DNA of 5,767 nt from Mucilaginibacter sp. UBA5151. Its GTDB lineage: Bacteria; Bacteroidota; Bacteroidia; Sphingobacteriales; Sphingobacteriaceae. Position numbers and translations under genes: made by a program. The notes under the pieces were generated by a model. It had not been told where the DNA came from. It did not search any database and was given only the letters and a program-made list of their open reading frames with translations. The stretch is from positions 1-5,767 of the forward strand of contig DHXR01000049.1 of the NCBI GenBank assembly GCA_002413785.1. The letters run 5' to 3'. Shown piece after piece: positions 5,505 to 5,767 of this stretch. Every line of letters starts with the position of its first letter. The stretch's first letter is position 1.

Positions 5505-5767
5505 TTAGCATCTGAGAACTTTATCTCCAAACATTCGCTTTGCTTCATCAAATATTTCGTCGGGAACCCTTATACTTGAAATGGCCTCTGTTATATGCCG
5601 ATCATCGTAGGAATCAATAACAGTTGCTTCATCAATTCTTTTTAAGGAGACTTTCCCGTCATTTAATTCTTTATTCCAAAAGAAAGAATTTATATTTATC
5701 AGAGTAGCTTTTTCAGAAGCTGTCAAAAGCCTTGATTGTGCTTTGGTGTGCCGTGAATGAAATACAA
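5505..5767 (-). CDS. C-terminal part of an unrecognised protein (partial, runs off the right edge)
   Basis: The minus-strand frame ending in TAA at 5505-5507 is open all the way to the window edge, giving about 87 visible residues: it passes through FHSRHTKAQSRLLTASEKAT, ININSFFWNKELNDGKVSLK and VPDEIFDEAKRMFGDKVLRC. A TTG codon at 5724-5726 could be read as a start, but the frame continues coding-like upstream (VFHSRHTKAQSRLL), so a start outside the window is more likely. Composition is charged and soluble, with no membrane segment and a likely C-terminal helix (PDEIFDEAKRMF). I do not recognise the family. It converges with the Nudix regulator and has no visible link to it. Confidence 0.6.
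   Translation of the reverse strand, partial: VFHSRHTKAQSRLLTASEKATLININSFFWNKELNDGKVSLKRIDEATVIDSYDDRHITEAISSIRVPDEIFDEAKRMFGDKVLRC

Overview
The window looks like a chromosomal stretch from a Bacteroidota bacterium, most likely of the Sphingobacteriaceae (Mucilaginibacter/Pedobacter-like). The grounds are the protein types (a Nudix/winged-helix regulator, a GH3 enzyme of a Bacteroidota-common type, a DUF3606-like small protein), moderate GC content with very AT-rich intergenic DNA, lack of strong Shine-Dalgarno sequences, and one promoter candidate of the TTTG / TAnnTTTG kind. The genus is an inference from style and not from a marker gene.

Left part (1-1700): a possible 3' end of a plus-strand gene enters from the left edge and is followed by a strong hairpin plus T-run. 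Facing it is a complete minus-strand membrane acyltransferase of the acyltransferase-3 (OafA-like) family. Divergent from that, a 59-residue DUF3606-like protein is encoded on the plus strand; its transcript and that of the next minus-strand gene converge on a shared hairpin terminator at about 1817-1856.

Central part (1873-4268): two minus-strand genes, probably one operon. The first is a GH3 beta-glycosidase with an N-terminal export signal. The second, 71 bp downstream, is a small signal-peptide protein of unknown function.

Control region and regulator (4269-5442): the 394-bp gap upstream of the GH3 gene holds two identical 25-bp direct repeats, each containing a 21-bp palindrome, and then a GC-rich nested-palindrome element resembling a dispersed REP/MITE-like repeat. 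Beyond it, divergently transcribed, lies a Nudix-domain transcription factor whose Nudix box has lost catalytic glutamates, as expected for a sugar-sensing AraR/NrtR-type regulator. The most economical reading is a small local regulon: the Nudix regulator binds the twin palindromes, senses a sugar or sugar derivative, and controls the GH3 enzyme and the small secreted protein. The substrate cannot be read from the sequence.

Right edge (5443-5767): a short gap with a hairpin, then the C-terminal part of a minus-strand gene that runs off the window and that I do not recognise. No tRNA, rRNA, CRISPR array, transposase or phage gene was seen.
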